From NCBI GenBank assembly GCA_038735125.1, contig JAVYNU010000003.1, positions 1 through 64,000 of the forward strand: a stretch of DNA of 64,000 bases, read 5' to 3'. This stretch comes from Ignisphaera sp. (GTDB lineage: Archaea; Thermoproteota; Thermoprotei_A; Sulfolobales; Ignisphaeraceae). Of this stretch, positions 25,961 to 34,047 are shown piece after piece. Below the pieces are notes generated by a model. It did not search any database. It was not told the DNA's origin and worked only from the letters and a program-made list of their open reading frames with translations. Position 1 is the first letter of the stretch, and the number at the start of each line of letters is the position of its first letter. The translations under genes were made by a program, and so were the position numbers.

Positions 25961-26892
25961 AGCCAGTCCACCGCCTCCAGAATGTTTTTCACAAGCTCAT
26001 CTGCTATCCTATCCATTGCCTCAACTGTTTCAGCCCCTATATGGGGTGTTACAACAACTTTTGGATGTTTAACCAACTTCCATATCTTCTCATCTCTTGG
26101 AGGCTCCTGCTCGAGAACATCTAGAGCTACACCACCAAGCCTATCAACATGTTTTAGTAACGCATCTGTATCTATGACCTCACCTCTGCTAGTATTAACC
26201 AAGACTGCGCCGTCTTTCATCATAGACAACGTCTTATCATTTACCATGTGCCATGTCAGAGGAGTCAAAGGAACATGTAGTGTCACAACATCTGTCTCGC
26301 TTAAAAGCTTCTCCAGATCTACTTGTACACCACCAAGCTTTGAAACCTCTTTAGATATGTCCCTAATATCATAAGCCATTACATCCATGCCAAGTGACTT
26401 AGCATAGTAAGCAACCCTACTACCAATTCTACCAAAACCTATTACACCAAGTTTCTTGCCATACAGTTCCCTGCCGATGTGCTTACCCTTGGGCCACTCA
26501 CCACATTTGACGCTGTGTATGAGTTCATAGAGTCCTCTATAAACTGTTAGCATTAGTGCTATCGTCAGTTCAGCTACACTTATAATTGATGCTGAAGGGG
26601 CATTTACAATAGCTATACCCCTTCTCACAGCATGTTCTATATCCACATTATCCAATCCTATACCGTATCTAGCCAAAATTCTCAGGTTAGCGCCTCTATC
26701 AATAACTTCTTTATCTATTTTTAGCCTTCCCCGGAAAACAAGAACATTATAGCTCTCTACATTATTGAGTAGCTCTTCTCTTGATAATCCTGGTCTATAG
26801 CAAACCTCAAATCCATGCTTCTTCAAGCTATCCAAGAACTTCTCTGATACCCTGTCTACTACAAGGACTTTGTATCTATCGACAAAAGGTGT
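25957..26892 (-). CDS. serA: D-3-phosphoglycerate dehydrogenase-like protein, start unresolved
   Basis: This short-form D-2-hydroxyacid dehydrogenase has the NAD motif GVIGFGRIGSRVAYYA and catalytic Arg/Glu/His (VNTSRGEVID, LDVLEQEPP, TPHIGAE). It lacks the C-terminal ACT domain. The first usable start is TTG at 26835 (292 residues), but the frame is open to 26892 and encodes the conserved family N-terminus YKVLVVDRVSEKF with no ATG, GTG or TTG. A GTG at 26896 lies one base out of frame. Position 26892 is the limit of the open frame, not a proven start. It is the first gene of the serA/aminotransferase/DUF89 operon. Confidence 0.87.
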   Translation of the reverse strand, partial: TPFVDRYKVLVVDRVSEKFLDSLKKHGFEVCYRPGLSREELLNNVESYNVLVFRGRLKIDKEVIDRGANLRILARYGIGLDNVDIEHAVRRGIAIVNAPSASIISVAELTIALMLTVYRGLYELIHSVKCGEWPKGKHIGRELYGKKLGVIGFGRIGSRVAYYAKSLGMDVMAYDIRDISKEVSKLGGVQVDLEKLLSETDVVTLHVPLTPLTWHMVNDKTLSMMKDGAVLVNTSRGEVIDTDALLKHVDRLGGVALDVLEQEPPRDEKIWKLVKHPKVVVTPHIGAETVEAMDRIADELVKNILEAVDWL

Positions 26893-26920
26893 TCACCAAA
26901 TCTTTGTTTCGAGTCTATTG

Positions 26921-26934
26921 GTATATAAATTTAT
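26921..26934 (-). promoter_or_regulatory. TATA element for the serA operon
   Basis: Leftward, the sequence AAATTTATATAC lies about 30-40 nt before the start of the open serA frame at 26892. This supports an N-terminus longer than the TTG start would give. Confidence 0.55.
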
Positions 26935-27087
26935 CGGCTAAAACGGGTTTAAGCAATTTTAAAAAGTATATAATAATCACAGAGTTTGATCCTTTGTCAT
27001 GACGCTCTTATGCTATGGAATTCGCATCAAACCATTTACTAAAGGTGCTGAATTCTTTAAACTACGCTCCATGAATACGCACCATAG

Positions 27088-27096
27088 CATTATAAG
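27088..27096 (+). promoter_or_regulatory. TATA element for the citrate-synthase-like operon
   Basis: CATTATAAG gives an expected transcript start near 27118. That is downstream of the TTG at 27112 and upstream of the ATGs at 27163 and 27181, favouring one of the latter starts. The 8-nt inverted repeat TGCTATGG (27011-27018) / CCATAGCA (27082-27089) overlaps its edge. Confidence 0.45.
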
Positions 27097-27162
27097 ACAA
27101 TTATTTTAGGTTTGCACGAAATTTTTGTAGCATTGCAACTTAACATATCTGGTGATGTTTTC

Positions 27163-28467
27163 ATGGAATTAGATGGGAATATGAAGTTTTTCAGAGATCT
27201 CTATCCATTTGATAGTGTACCAAGGCTCGTTGTTACAGATGTTGAGCTTAGGGAGAATTTAAGTAAGATTTTTCTTACTGACACTACACTTAGAGATGGT
27301 CAGCAAGGTTGGAGGGTTTTTACTGTTGAAGAATGTGAGGAGATTTACGAAATTTTAGCTGATATTGGTGGTAGGGGAGGTATTGAAAGCACAGAAGTGT
27401 TTCTTTATACAGAAAAAGATAGAGAGGCTGCGAAAAGACTTTTATCCTATGGATATAGATATCCGAAGATAATTGGCTGGATAAGAGCTACACATTCGGA
27501 TCTCCAGCTTGTTATAGATGCAAAACTCGACGAGACTGTCATGCTCATGTCCATATCTGATTACCACATAAAATACAAGTTTAATGCAACAAGAGAAGAG
27601 GCTTTTAGGAAATATCTAGAGGTAGCCGAAAAAGCTCTTAGCCATGGAATAACCATTAGAGCATCGCTAGAGGATATAACAAGAGCCGATATTTTCGGAG
27701 CTGTAATACCCTTTGTGAAGAGGCTTCTCGAGTTAAGCGAGAAGTACAAAACGCCCGTTAAGATAAAACTCCCAGATACCCTGGGGCTTGGACTACCATT
27801 TCCAGAGGTGCCACTTCCAAGAGGGATACCAGCAATTATACAAGCAATTAGGAGAACCACTAGCATTCCACAGGAGTATATAGAGTTCCATGGGCACAAC
27901 GATTTCGGGCTTGTTGTAGCCAATCACCTTGCTGCATGGATGTATGGTGCAGCAGCTGGCAACTGTACCCTTCTAGGCATTGGCGAAAGAGCTGGCAACT
28001 GCCCACTAGAGATTATGGCTATTCACTATGCTTCTATAAGAGGCGACAGCAGAATAAACTTGAAGGCACTGTCAAAGCTACCTGAACTCTTTGAGAGAAT
28101 GGGTCTCAAAATAATTGAGCACTATCCAATTGTTGGTAGAAATGCCTTTAGAACAAAAGCAGGTATACATGCCGACGGCCTTCTAAAGAATCCCGAGGTT
28201 TACTTGCCATTCGATCCAGTAAAGGTTCTGGGACTACCATACTCTGTTGCGATAACCCCATACTCTGGAAGATCGGCTGTCGTAATCTGGCTTAGGAACT
28301 ATCTAGGCTATAACCACATATCGAAAGATGACCCAAGGGTTGTTGCAATATACAATGAAATTGTAGAACTATTCAATAAGACCAATAGAGTTGAGCCACT
28401 ATCAGATAGTGAGATGCTTGAAATTGTGAAGAAGCATTTCCCCGAGGTCGAGACAAAGACATTGTAA
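27163..28467 (+). CDS. Re-citrate synthase / homocitrate synthase-like enzyme (DRE-TIM family)
   Basis: The protein is 434 residues from the ATG at 27163 (TTG at 27112 and ATG at 27181 are alternatives). The DRE-TIM motif DTTLRDGQQ and the metal-binding HGHNDF mark the isopropylmalate/homocitrate synthase family. There is no LeuA C-terminal regulatory domain. The body (FLYTEKDREA, GWIRA, ISDYHIKYKFN, EDITRADIFG, LPDTLGLGLP, TLLGIGERAGN, GIHADGLLKNPE) follows the pattern I associate with Re-type citrate synthases rather than LeuA. It condenses acetyl-CoA with a 2-oxoacid: oxaloacetate or 2-oxoglutarate. It heads a four-gene operon with aconitase-family subunits and an isocitrate-type dehydrogenase. 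Confidence 0.82.
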   Translation: MELDGNMKFFRDLYPFDSVPRLVVTDVELRENLSKIFLTDTTLRDGQQGWRVFTVEECEEIYEILADIGGRGGIESTEVFLYTEKDREAAKRLLSYGYRYPKIIGWIRATHSDLQLVIDAKLDETVMLMSISDYHIKYKFNATREEAFRKYLEVAEKALSHGITIRASLEDITRADIFGAVIPFVKRLLELSEKYKTPVKIKLPDTLGLGLPFPEVPLPRGIPAIIQAIRRTTSIPQEYIEFHGHNDFGLVVANHLAAWMYGAAAGNCTLLGIGERAGNCPLEIMAIHYASIRGDSRINLKALSKLPELFERMGLKIIEHYPIVGRNAFRTKAGIHADGLLKNPEVYLPFDPVKVLGLPYSVAITPYSGRSAVVIWLRNYLGYNHISKDDPRVVAIYNEIVELFNKTNRVEPLSDSEMLEIVKKHFPEVETKTL

Positions 28468-28502
28468 AAGCGATTCGAAGGATTTCTTGTGGTGTTCCTT
28501 GA

Positions 28503-29756
28503 ATGGGCTTGATAGATAGGATAGTGTCTAAAGCGATTGGCAGAAATGTTTCACCAGGAGAGATTGTTGTTATAAATATTGATGCTGTCTATGCGCAAGA
28601 CGGTACAGCACCACTTGTAATAGATGTTGTTGAAAAAGAGCTTGAATTAAAGAGGAGGGTTGCTGTAGAAAGAGCGTTTTTCTTCATCGACCACTCTTCC
28701 CCAGCCCCGCATGTTGCTGCTGCTACTGTTCATAAGGAGATGAGGAGATTTGCAAAAGAGTATGGAGTGAAACTATTCGATGTTGGCTATGGTATTAGCC
28801 ACCAAGTTGTTGTTGAGGACGGTCTTGTTAGACCCGGCATGGTTGTCGTTGGAGCTGATAGTCATACACCGACAATTGGTGCCATAGGTGTTTATGCCAC
28901 TGGGGTTGGAAGTACTGATGCAGCTATTGCCATGATGTTTGGGATGCTGTGGCTTAAGGTGCCTGAAACGACTAAGGTTGTTTTAACAGGGACTATGCCG
29001 AAAGGTGTTATGAGCAAGGATATAGCGCTTCACATAATAGGTAGTATAGGTACTGACGGTATGCTTGGTAGAGCTGTTGAGTTTAGAGGTGATACACTGA
29101 AGTATCTAAGTGTAGACTCTAGAATGACGTTAACAAATATGTGCACAGAGATGAGCGCTGAGTCGGCTATTATGCCAGTTGATGAGGTTGCTAGGAAGTG
29201 GCTAAATGAAAGAGGGTATACCATTTACAGAGATGTTGATTGGGAAAAAGAAGATGGCTATGTTGATGAGCTTATTGTTGAAGTCTCTAAATTGGAGCCT
29301 GTGGTAGCTGCTCCACCGGATGTTGACAATGTTAAAGGTGTTGGTGAAGTAAGCAACGTAGAGGTTGACCAGGTTTTCATAGGCTCGTGTACAAATGGCA
29401 GGTTGGAGGACATAGAGATAGCTGCACGAATATTGCATGGGAGAAAGGTAAAAGATGGTGTAAGATGTATAGTATCACCAGCTTCTAGAAAGGTCTATAT
29501 GGAGGCTCTGAAAAGAGGCTATATAGACATTCTTGCTAGTGCAGGATGCACTATAGCACCCCCAACATGCGGACCATGTGTAGGTGCTCACATGGGTCTT
29601 TTAGCAGCTGGCGAAGTTGCTGTGGCAACAACAAACAGAAACTTCCCGGGTAGAATGGGACATAGAGATAGCAAGGTGTACCTCTCATCACCCGCTGTAG
29701 CCGCTGCTACAGCTATAGAGGGTAGAATAGCTGATCCCAGGAAATACCTTTCTTAG
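28503..29756 (+). CDS. Aconitase-family hydro-lyase large subunit (LeuC/LysT-like)
   Basis: The 417-residue protein carries the [4Fe-4S] ligand motifs GSCTNGR (about residues 297-303) and PTCGPCVGAH (about 357-366), and GADSHTPTIGAIG near residue 118. Length and sequence match archaeal two-subunit isopropylmalate isomerase/homoaconitase large subunits, not the monomeric aconitase of about 900 residues. It works with the small subunit encoded 12 nt downstream. Substrate could be citrate, homocitrate or isopropylmalate; the neighbours favour citrate or homocitrate. Confidence 0.9.
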   Translation: MGLIDRIVSKAIGRNVSPGEIVVINIDAVYAQDGTAPLVIDVVEKELELKRRVAVERAFFFIDHSSPAPHVAAATVHKEMRRFAKEYGVKLFDVGYGISHQVVVEDGLVRPGMVVVGADSHTPTIGAIGVYATGVGSTDAAIAMMFGMLWLKVPETTKVVLTGTMPKGVMSKDIALHIIGSIGTDGMLGRAVEFRGDTLKYLSVDSRMTLTNMCTEMSAESAIMPVDEVARKWLNERGYTIYRDVDWEKEDGYVDELIVEVSKLEPVVAAPPDVDNVKGVGEVSNVEVDQVFIGSCTNGRLEDIEIAARILHGRKVKDGVRCIVSPASRKVYMEALKRGYIDILASAGCTIAPPTCGPCVGAHMGLLAAGEVAVATTNRNFPGRMGHRDSKVYLSSPAVAAATAIEGRIADPRKYLS

Positions 29757-29768
29757 GGGTGGGCCAAT

Positions 29769-30290
29769 GTGATTGTCCGTGGAAAGTGTTGGAAGCTTGG
29801 AGACAATATAAGTACAGACCATATAATATCTGGGAAATACAAATTCGAAGCCATAAATGATATGAATAAGATGGCTGTTCACGTACTTGAAGACGTTATA
29901 CCTGGATTCTACAAACTGGTTTCAAAAGGCGATATAATTGTTGGTGGCAGAAACTTTGGGAAAGGCTCTAGCAGAGAGCAGGCACCAAGACTACTAAAGC
30001 TTGTTGGAGTTGGAGCTATTGTTGCTAAGAGCTTTGCACACATATTCTACAGAAATGCTATAAACATTGGGCTGCCGGTGATTGTTGCAAAGATCATTCC
30101 AGATGTTAGCGAGACAGGAGATGTGGTAGAGGTTGATATATCAAATGGCATTGTAAGGAACATTACAAAAGGCGTTGAAGAGAGGTTTACCCCCTTCCCC
30201 AAGGAAATTCTTGACATTCTTGAGGTTGGCGGAGTTGTAGAATACATCAAGAGATATGGTGGACTTCCATGGTCAAGAGGTACAAGATAG
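29769..30290 (+). CDS. Aconitase-family hydro-lyase small subunit (LeuD/LysU-like)
   Basis: The 173-residue swivelling-domain subunit starts at GTG 29769. It shows STDHIISGKY near the N-terminus, GGRNFGKGSSREQAP (about residues 57-71) and the SFAHIFYRNAINIGLPV active-site segment. The substrate-recognition loop after HIISGKY reads KFE, giving YKFE where characterised isopropylmalate and homoaconitase subunits are remembered to have YLVY/YLVM or YLRT. This suggests a different or broader substrate. It overlaps the dehydrogenase gene by 22 nt. Confidence 0.9.
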   Translation: MIVRGKCWKLGDNISTDHIISGKYKFEAINDMNKMAVHVLEDVIPGFYKLVSKGDIIVGGRNFGKGSSREQAPRLLKLVGVGAIVAKSFAHIFYRNAINIGLPVIVAKIIPDVSETGDVVEVDISNGIVRNITKGVEERFTPFPKEILDILEVGGVVEYIKRYGGLPWSRGTR

Positions 30291-31306
30291 GGGTTTTGAA
30301 GGGAGATGGTATAGGGCCAGAAATAGTTGATGCCGCACTTCATGTGTTGAATGCCCTTGGAATAGATGCTGAATTTGTTGAGCTGAGGGCTGGATACGAA
30401 TACTACAAGCGTTTTGGAAAGCCACTAGAGGAGGGCTTTTTTGACGTTGCCAAGAAGATGGATGCCATCTTGAAGGGTCCTCTCTATACACCCCCACATG
30501 AAAAAGAGTTCAAAAGCATCAATATTTTGATTAGAAAAGAACTTGACTTGTATGCCAATGTGAGACCTTTTAAGAGCTTCAAGGGCTTTTCACTAAAGGA
30601 TTTCAACTTTGTTATAGTTAGAGAGAATAGCGAGGATGTCTATGTAGGTATCGAGGGGCTATTTAAAGGAACGGCCATATCTCTTAGGATCATTACCTAT
30701 GAAGGTGCTAAAAGGATAGCAGAATATGCATTTAGCTATGCTAAGAAAAACGGGTTTAAAAAAGTCACAGTTGTTCACAAAGCCAATGTTTTGAAGATAT
30801 CCGATGGACTCTTCAGAGATGTTTTCTTTGAAGTAGCTAAGAGATATCCTGATATAACTGCAGAAGAGATTATTGTTGATACAGCTGCTTACACAATTGT
30901 TAGAAACCCCGAACGATTAGGGGTTATGGTTACACCAAATCTATATGGAGATATCCTATCTGATCTTGCCGCAGCTATGGTTGGTAGCCTTGGACTATGC
31001 GGCTCTGCACAAATAGGCAGTGACATAGCTGTTTTTGAGCCTGTTCATGGGACAGCCCCCGATATAGCTGGAAAGGGTATAGCCAACCCCATTGGAGAGA
31101 TAGAGGCTGCTAAGTTGATGCTCTACTACCTATATGAAAAATTCGATGATGCTGATCTCCATGTAAAGGCAAAAAACTTGGATAAGGCTATACATACCGT
31201 GGTGGAAGATCTAAAAATTTTGACACCAGATCTAGGGGGAACCTACAAAACAGTTGATGTTGTTAATGCTCTTGTGAAGGTTCTAAACTCTGAAATACAT
31301 TCATAG
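30269..31306 (+). CDS. NAD-dependent isocitrate/homoisocitrate dehydrogenase family protein
   Basis: The 345-residue beta-decarboxylating dehydrogenase has GDGIGPEIVDAA at the N-terminus and YGDILSDLAAAMVGSLG for metal binding. The substrate-determining helix reads KSINILIRKELDLYANVRP: Ser and Asn at the isocitrate-contact positions are the isocitrate dehydrogenase pattern, whereas isopropylmalate enzymes carry Leu there. HGTAPDIAGKGIANP has the Asp that favours NAD over NADP. Archaeal relatives can use both isocitrate and homoisocitrate. It is the last gene of the operon, producing 2-oxoglutarate or 2-oxoadipate. Confidence 0.88.
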   Translation: MVKRYKIGVLKGDGIGPEIVDAALHVLNALGIDAEFVELRAGYEYYKRFGKPLEEGFFDVAKKMDAILKGPLYTPPHEKEFKSINILIRKELDLYANVRPFKSFKGFSLKDFNFVIVRENSEDVYVGIEGLFKGTAISLRIITYEGAKRIAEYAFSYAKKNGFKKVTVVHKANVLKISDGLFRDVFFEVAKRYPDITAEEIIVDTAAYTIVRNPERLGVMVTPNLYGDILSDLAAAMVGSLGLCGSAQIGSDIAVFEPVHGTAPDIAGKGIANPIGEIEAAKLMLYYLYEKFDDADLHVKAKNLDKAIHTVVEDLKILTPDLGGTYKTVDVVNALVKVLNSEIHS

Positions 31307-31331
31307 AAAGTTTTTTAACCCCTGTCCCAAA

Positions 31332-31341
31332 GTATATTTAG
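31332..31341 (+). promoter_or_regulatory. TATA-like element upstream of thrC
   Basis: AGTATATTTA lies 4 nt before the ATG at 31345 and about 24-33 nt before 31365. Transcription should therefore start near 31360-31368, inside the unresolved N-terminal region of thrC, which is relevant to the missing start codon. Confidence 0.4.
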
Positions 31342-31355
31342 ACTATGGTGGATGA

Positions 31356-32558
31356 CTTGGAAACATAGAAAGTTCTCCACACAAGAAAATATTCAAAGAC
31401 GGAGTAAAACTTAGATGCATAAAATGTGGAGCTGTCTACGATCCAGATCCATGGCTATTCATATGCCCAAGATGTAAAAACCTATTGGAAGTTGTAATGC
31501 CTGCTAAAACAAGTTTTAGCTGGGATAAAGCAAGAAGAAGAAGGTTTGGCGTTTGGAGATATAGAGAGCTACTACCTATAAATGATGATATAGAGCCTGT
31601 TACAATGTGCGAAGGTGGCACACCGCTTATCAGAGTTAATAGAGCTGTCAATGGAAATGTGTATGTGAAGTTCGAGGGTGGGAACCCAACTGGGAGCTTT
31701 AAGGATAGGGGAATGACAGTTGGTGTGACAATAGCCAAGCATCTAGGTGTTGAGGGTGTTGTTGTTGCAAGCACCGGCAATACTGCTGCTTCAGCAGCGG
31801 CTTATGCTGCGAGAGCAGGTCTTAAATGCGTTGTTGTGTTGCCGCGTGGTGGTGTTGCGAGAGGAAAGCTCGCTCAGTCACTTCTACATGGTGCGAAAAT
31901 TGTCGAGGTTGATGGGGTATTTGATGATGCGTTGGAAGAGGTTTTCACCGAGGCTGTTATAAATGGTAAAAGAGATTTGTATCCGCTAAACTCTTACAAT
32001 CCATGGAGGCTAGAGGGGCAGAAGACAATAGCTTTTGAGATTGTTGATGAGCTTTCTGAGGTGCCAGAGGCTATTGTTGTTCCTGTTGGTAATGCAGGAA
32101 ATATATCGGCTATTTGGAAGGGGTTCAAAGAGCTCTTTAGTTATGGACTAATAAATAAGTTACCTAAGATGATTGGGGTACAAGCTGAGGGTGCAGCTCC
32201 ACTTGTTGCTACGTGGAGCACAAGAAGCGACTCTTTAATTGAAGTTGAAAAACCACATACAATTGCATCTGCCATCAGAATTGGTAAACCGGTCAACTGG
32301 TTGAAGGCGCTGAATGCTGTTAGAGAATCTGGTGGGGTATTCGTTACAGTATCCGATAACGAGATTTTGGAGGGTGTAAAGGATTTGGCGCGATACGAAG
32401 GCATTGGTGTTGAGCCTGCTAGTGCAGCTTCGCTTGCAGGTTATAGAAAAGTTATTAAAATGGGGCTCATAGATAGGGATGATCTTGCTGTACTTATTGC
32501 AACCGGCCATGCGCTTAAAGATCCAGACACAATTTCAAGGTATTTTAGCTATCAGTAA
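31356..32558 (+). CDS. thrC: Threonine synthase with N-terminal zinc ribbon, start unresolved
   Basis: The PLP-dependent enzyme makes threonine from O-phosphohomoserine. The cofactor lysine is in NPTGSFKDRGM, and the phosphate-binding glycine loop (VPVGNAGNISA) is present. The first usable start is TTG 31485 (357 residues), but the frame is open from 31356. It encodes the family's zinc ribbon (LRCIKCGAVYDPDPWLF, ICPRCKNLLEV) without any ATG, GTG or TTG. An ATG at 31345 (MVDDLET, then TAG) is one base out of frame. Position 31356 is the limit of the open frame. The neighbouring PEP carboxylase gene starts 10 nt after its stop. Confidence 0.9.
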   Translation, partial: LGNIESSPHKKIFKDGVKLRCIKCGAVYDPDPWLFICPRCKNLLEVVMPAKTSFSWDKARRRRFGVWRYRELLPINDDIEPVTMCEGGTPLIRVNRAVNGNVYVKFEGGNPTGSFKDRGMTVGVTIAKHLGVEGVVVASTGNTAASAAAYAARAGLKCVVVLPRGGVARGKLAQSLLHGAKIVEVDGVFDDALEEVFTEAVINGKRDLYPLNSYNPWRLEGQKTIAFEIVDELSEVPEAIVVPVGNAGNISAIWKGFKELFSYGLINKLPKMIGVQAEGAAPLVATWSTRSDSLIEVEKPHTIASAIRIGKPVNWLKALNAVRESGGVFVTVSDNEILEGVKDLARYEGIGVEPASAASLAGYRKVIKMGLIDRDDLAVLIATGHALKDPDTISRYFSYQ

Positions 32559-32568
32559 GGTGATTTTA

Positions 32569-33966
32569 ATGGAATTCATACCCAGGCTCATGTGCACCCA
32601 GCATCCAGATGCATCAGTAAAGATAACTGCGCAAGAAGAGGTTGACGAAGCTATCCAAGGATATACGATGTATGAATGTGATGAGGTTATGAGTGATTAT
32701 GAAGGGAAGCTAACACCCTATGCACAGCCAAAGGATATCGTCACAAAGGCAATTAAATTGGGCATTCCAATCGGAGAAAAATACTTTATTACCCCTAGGA
32801 TACCTAACCCAAACCTCGAGGACATCGACAGAGTTGCTCTGTCTCTTGAGGCATCACTTATAGCTAACTACTATTCGCATCGACATGCAAATACCCAGGC
32901 AGTCAAATGGATTATAATGCCCATGGTCGAGGATCCCAATAGTGTAAGGCTTGTCCAGAAGCTTGTAATAAAGAAGGCTAGGATATTCCAAGATGAGCTT
33001 GATCTCCCAAAGATGGATGTACAGCTAGTTCCACTAGTAGAAGATACGAATCGTTTCTTGGAAATCCATAGATATATAACTATATTATATAATACCGTGA
33101 AAGAGTTTGGCATAGAGTTGAATCATTTAAGAGTCTTTTTAGGAAAAAGTGATGCAGCTGTAAGAACAGGACATGTAGCATCAGCCCTAGGTCTAATGTA
33201 TGCATTGAATGAGCTGCGAAAAATAGATGAAGAGCTGGACTTGGATATCAAGCCTATAATAGGCATGGGTTCACCTTCGTTTAGAGGAGGAATAAATAAT
33301 CCAAAGCTTGTGGAATATGAGGTTAGGCATTACCAAGGTTACAGCACAGTTACGATACAGTCTGCTGTAAGATATGACATCCCATTTACAGACTATAGAA
33401 AGGTTTCATCAACTATTATGCAATGGCTTGGCAAAAAACCAAAAGACATACCCTCACTTGTTCTCAGGATCATAAGAGATGCTGCTGAAAGCTATAAAAA
33501 GACTATAGCGAGATACCTAGGAATACTAGTGAAATATGCGTCAAGTATACCATCAACGAGAGATAGAGTTACTTGGAAAGAATATGGTAGAATATTTCCA
33601 GCAGAGGACAAGACAATTAACGTACCACGGGCCATAGTCTATACAGCTACCTGGTATGTCCTAGGTATTCCACCTACATATCTAGACGCAGAATATCTGG
33701 TAAATGCGTATAAGAATAATGAAATTGATGAGATATTGAATTATATGCCTTATTTAATAGATGAATGGGAATATGAATCCCAATTCTATGTGCAATCCGT
33801 AGCAAGTCAAAGACTTGGTGATACAATAGTTAAGATGGTTAATGAAGTTCTAGACTACATGGGTATAAAGCCAGAGCCGAATGAAACATATAAGAGCATT
33901 TTAGAGCTAAATCCTGTAGAGCCCCATGTAATTGCATTGGCCAAGATTAGAGGATTCCTCGGATAA
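32569..33966 (+). CDS. ppcA: Phosphoenolpyruvate carboxylase, archaeal type
   Basis: The 465-residue enzyme converts PEP and bicarbonate to oxaloacetate. The start MEFIPRLMCTQHPDA is the characteristic N-terminus of the archaeal PpcA family, which is half the size of bacterial PEPC (about 900). Other family segments include FLGKSDAAVRTGHV, IGMGSPSFRGGINNP and the final RGFLG. The ATG at 32569 follows thrC by 10 nt with GGTGAT as ribosome-binding site; a TTG at 32479 inside thrC would add random residues. It supplies oxaloacetate for aspartate/threonine and possibly for the citrate-synthase-like enzyme upstream. Confidence 0.95.
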   Translation: MEFIPRLMCTQHPDASVKITAQEEVDEAIQGYTMYECDEVMSDYEGKLTPYAQPKDIVTKAIKLGIPIGEKYFITPRIPNPNLEDIDRVALSLEASLIANYYSHRHANTQAVKWIIMPMVEDPNSVRLVQKLVIKKARIFQDELDLPKMDVQLVPLVEDTNRFLEIHRYITILYNTVKEFGIELNHLRVFLGKSDAAVRTGHVASALGLMYALNELRKIDEELDLDIKPIIGMGSPSFRGGINNPKLVEYEVRHYQGYSTVTIQSAVRYDIPFTDYRKVSSTIMQWLGKKPKDIPSLVLRIIRDAAESYKKTIARYLGILVKYASSIPSTRDRVTWKEYGRIFPAEDKTINVPRAIVYTATWYVLGIPPTYLDAEYLVNAYKNNEIDEILNYMPYLIDEWEYESQFYVQSVASQRLGDTIVKMVNEVLDYMGIKPEPNETYKSILELNPVEPHVIALAKIRGFLG

Positions 33967-34047
33967 TGATGTTTAATCCGGTTACTGATAAAATGATGAG
34001 CCCCTATAAGCTGATTCTAATTAAAGTTTATTAGCCTTTTCTGTGCT

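Noticed and set aside
27011..27089. TGCTATGG/CCATAGCA inverted repeat as a riboswitch or operator
   Set aside because: Only 8 bp separated by 63 nt with no further pairing; chance occurrence is plausible.
28503..31306. Calling the operon leuC-leuD-leuB
   Set aside because: The synthase lacks the LeuA regulatory domain and the dehydrogenase carries isocitrate-type residues, so leucine names would mislead, although leucine synthesis is not excluded.
32479..32568. TTG start for PEP carboxylase inside thrC
   Set aside because: The extra 30 residues are a shadow of thrC. ATG 32569 has a good ribosome-binding site and begins with the known family N-terminus.
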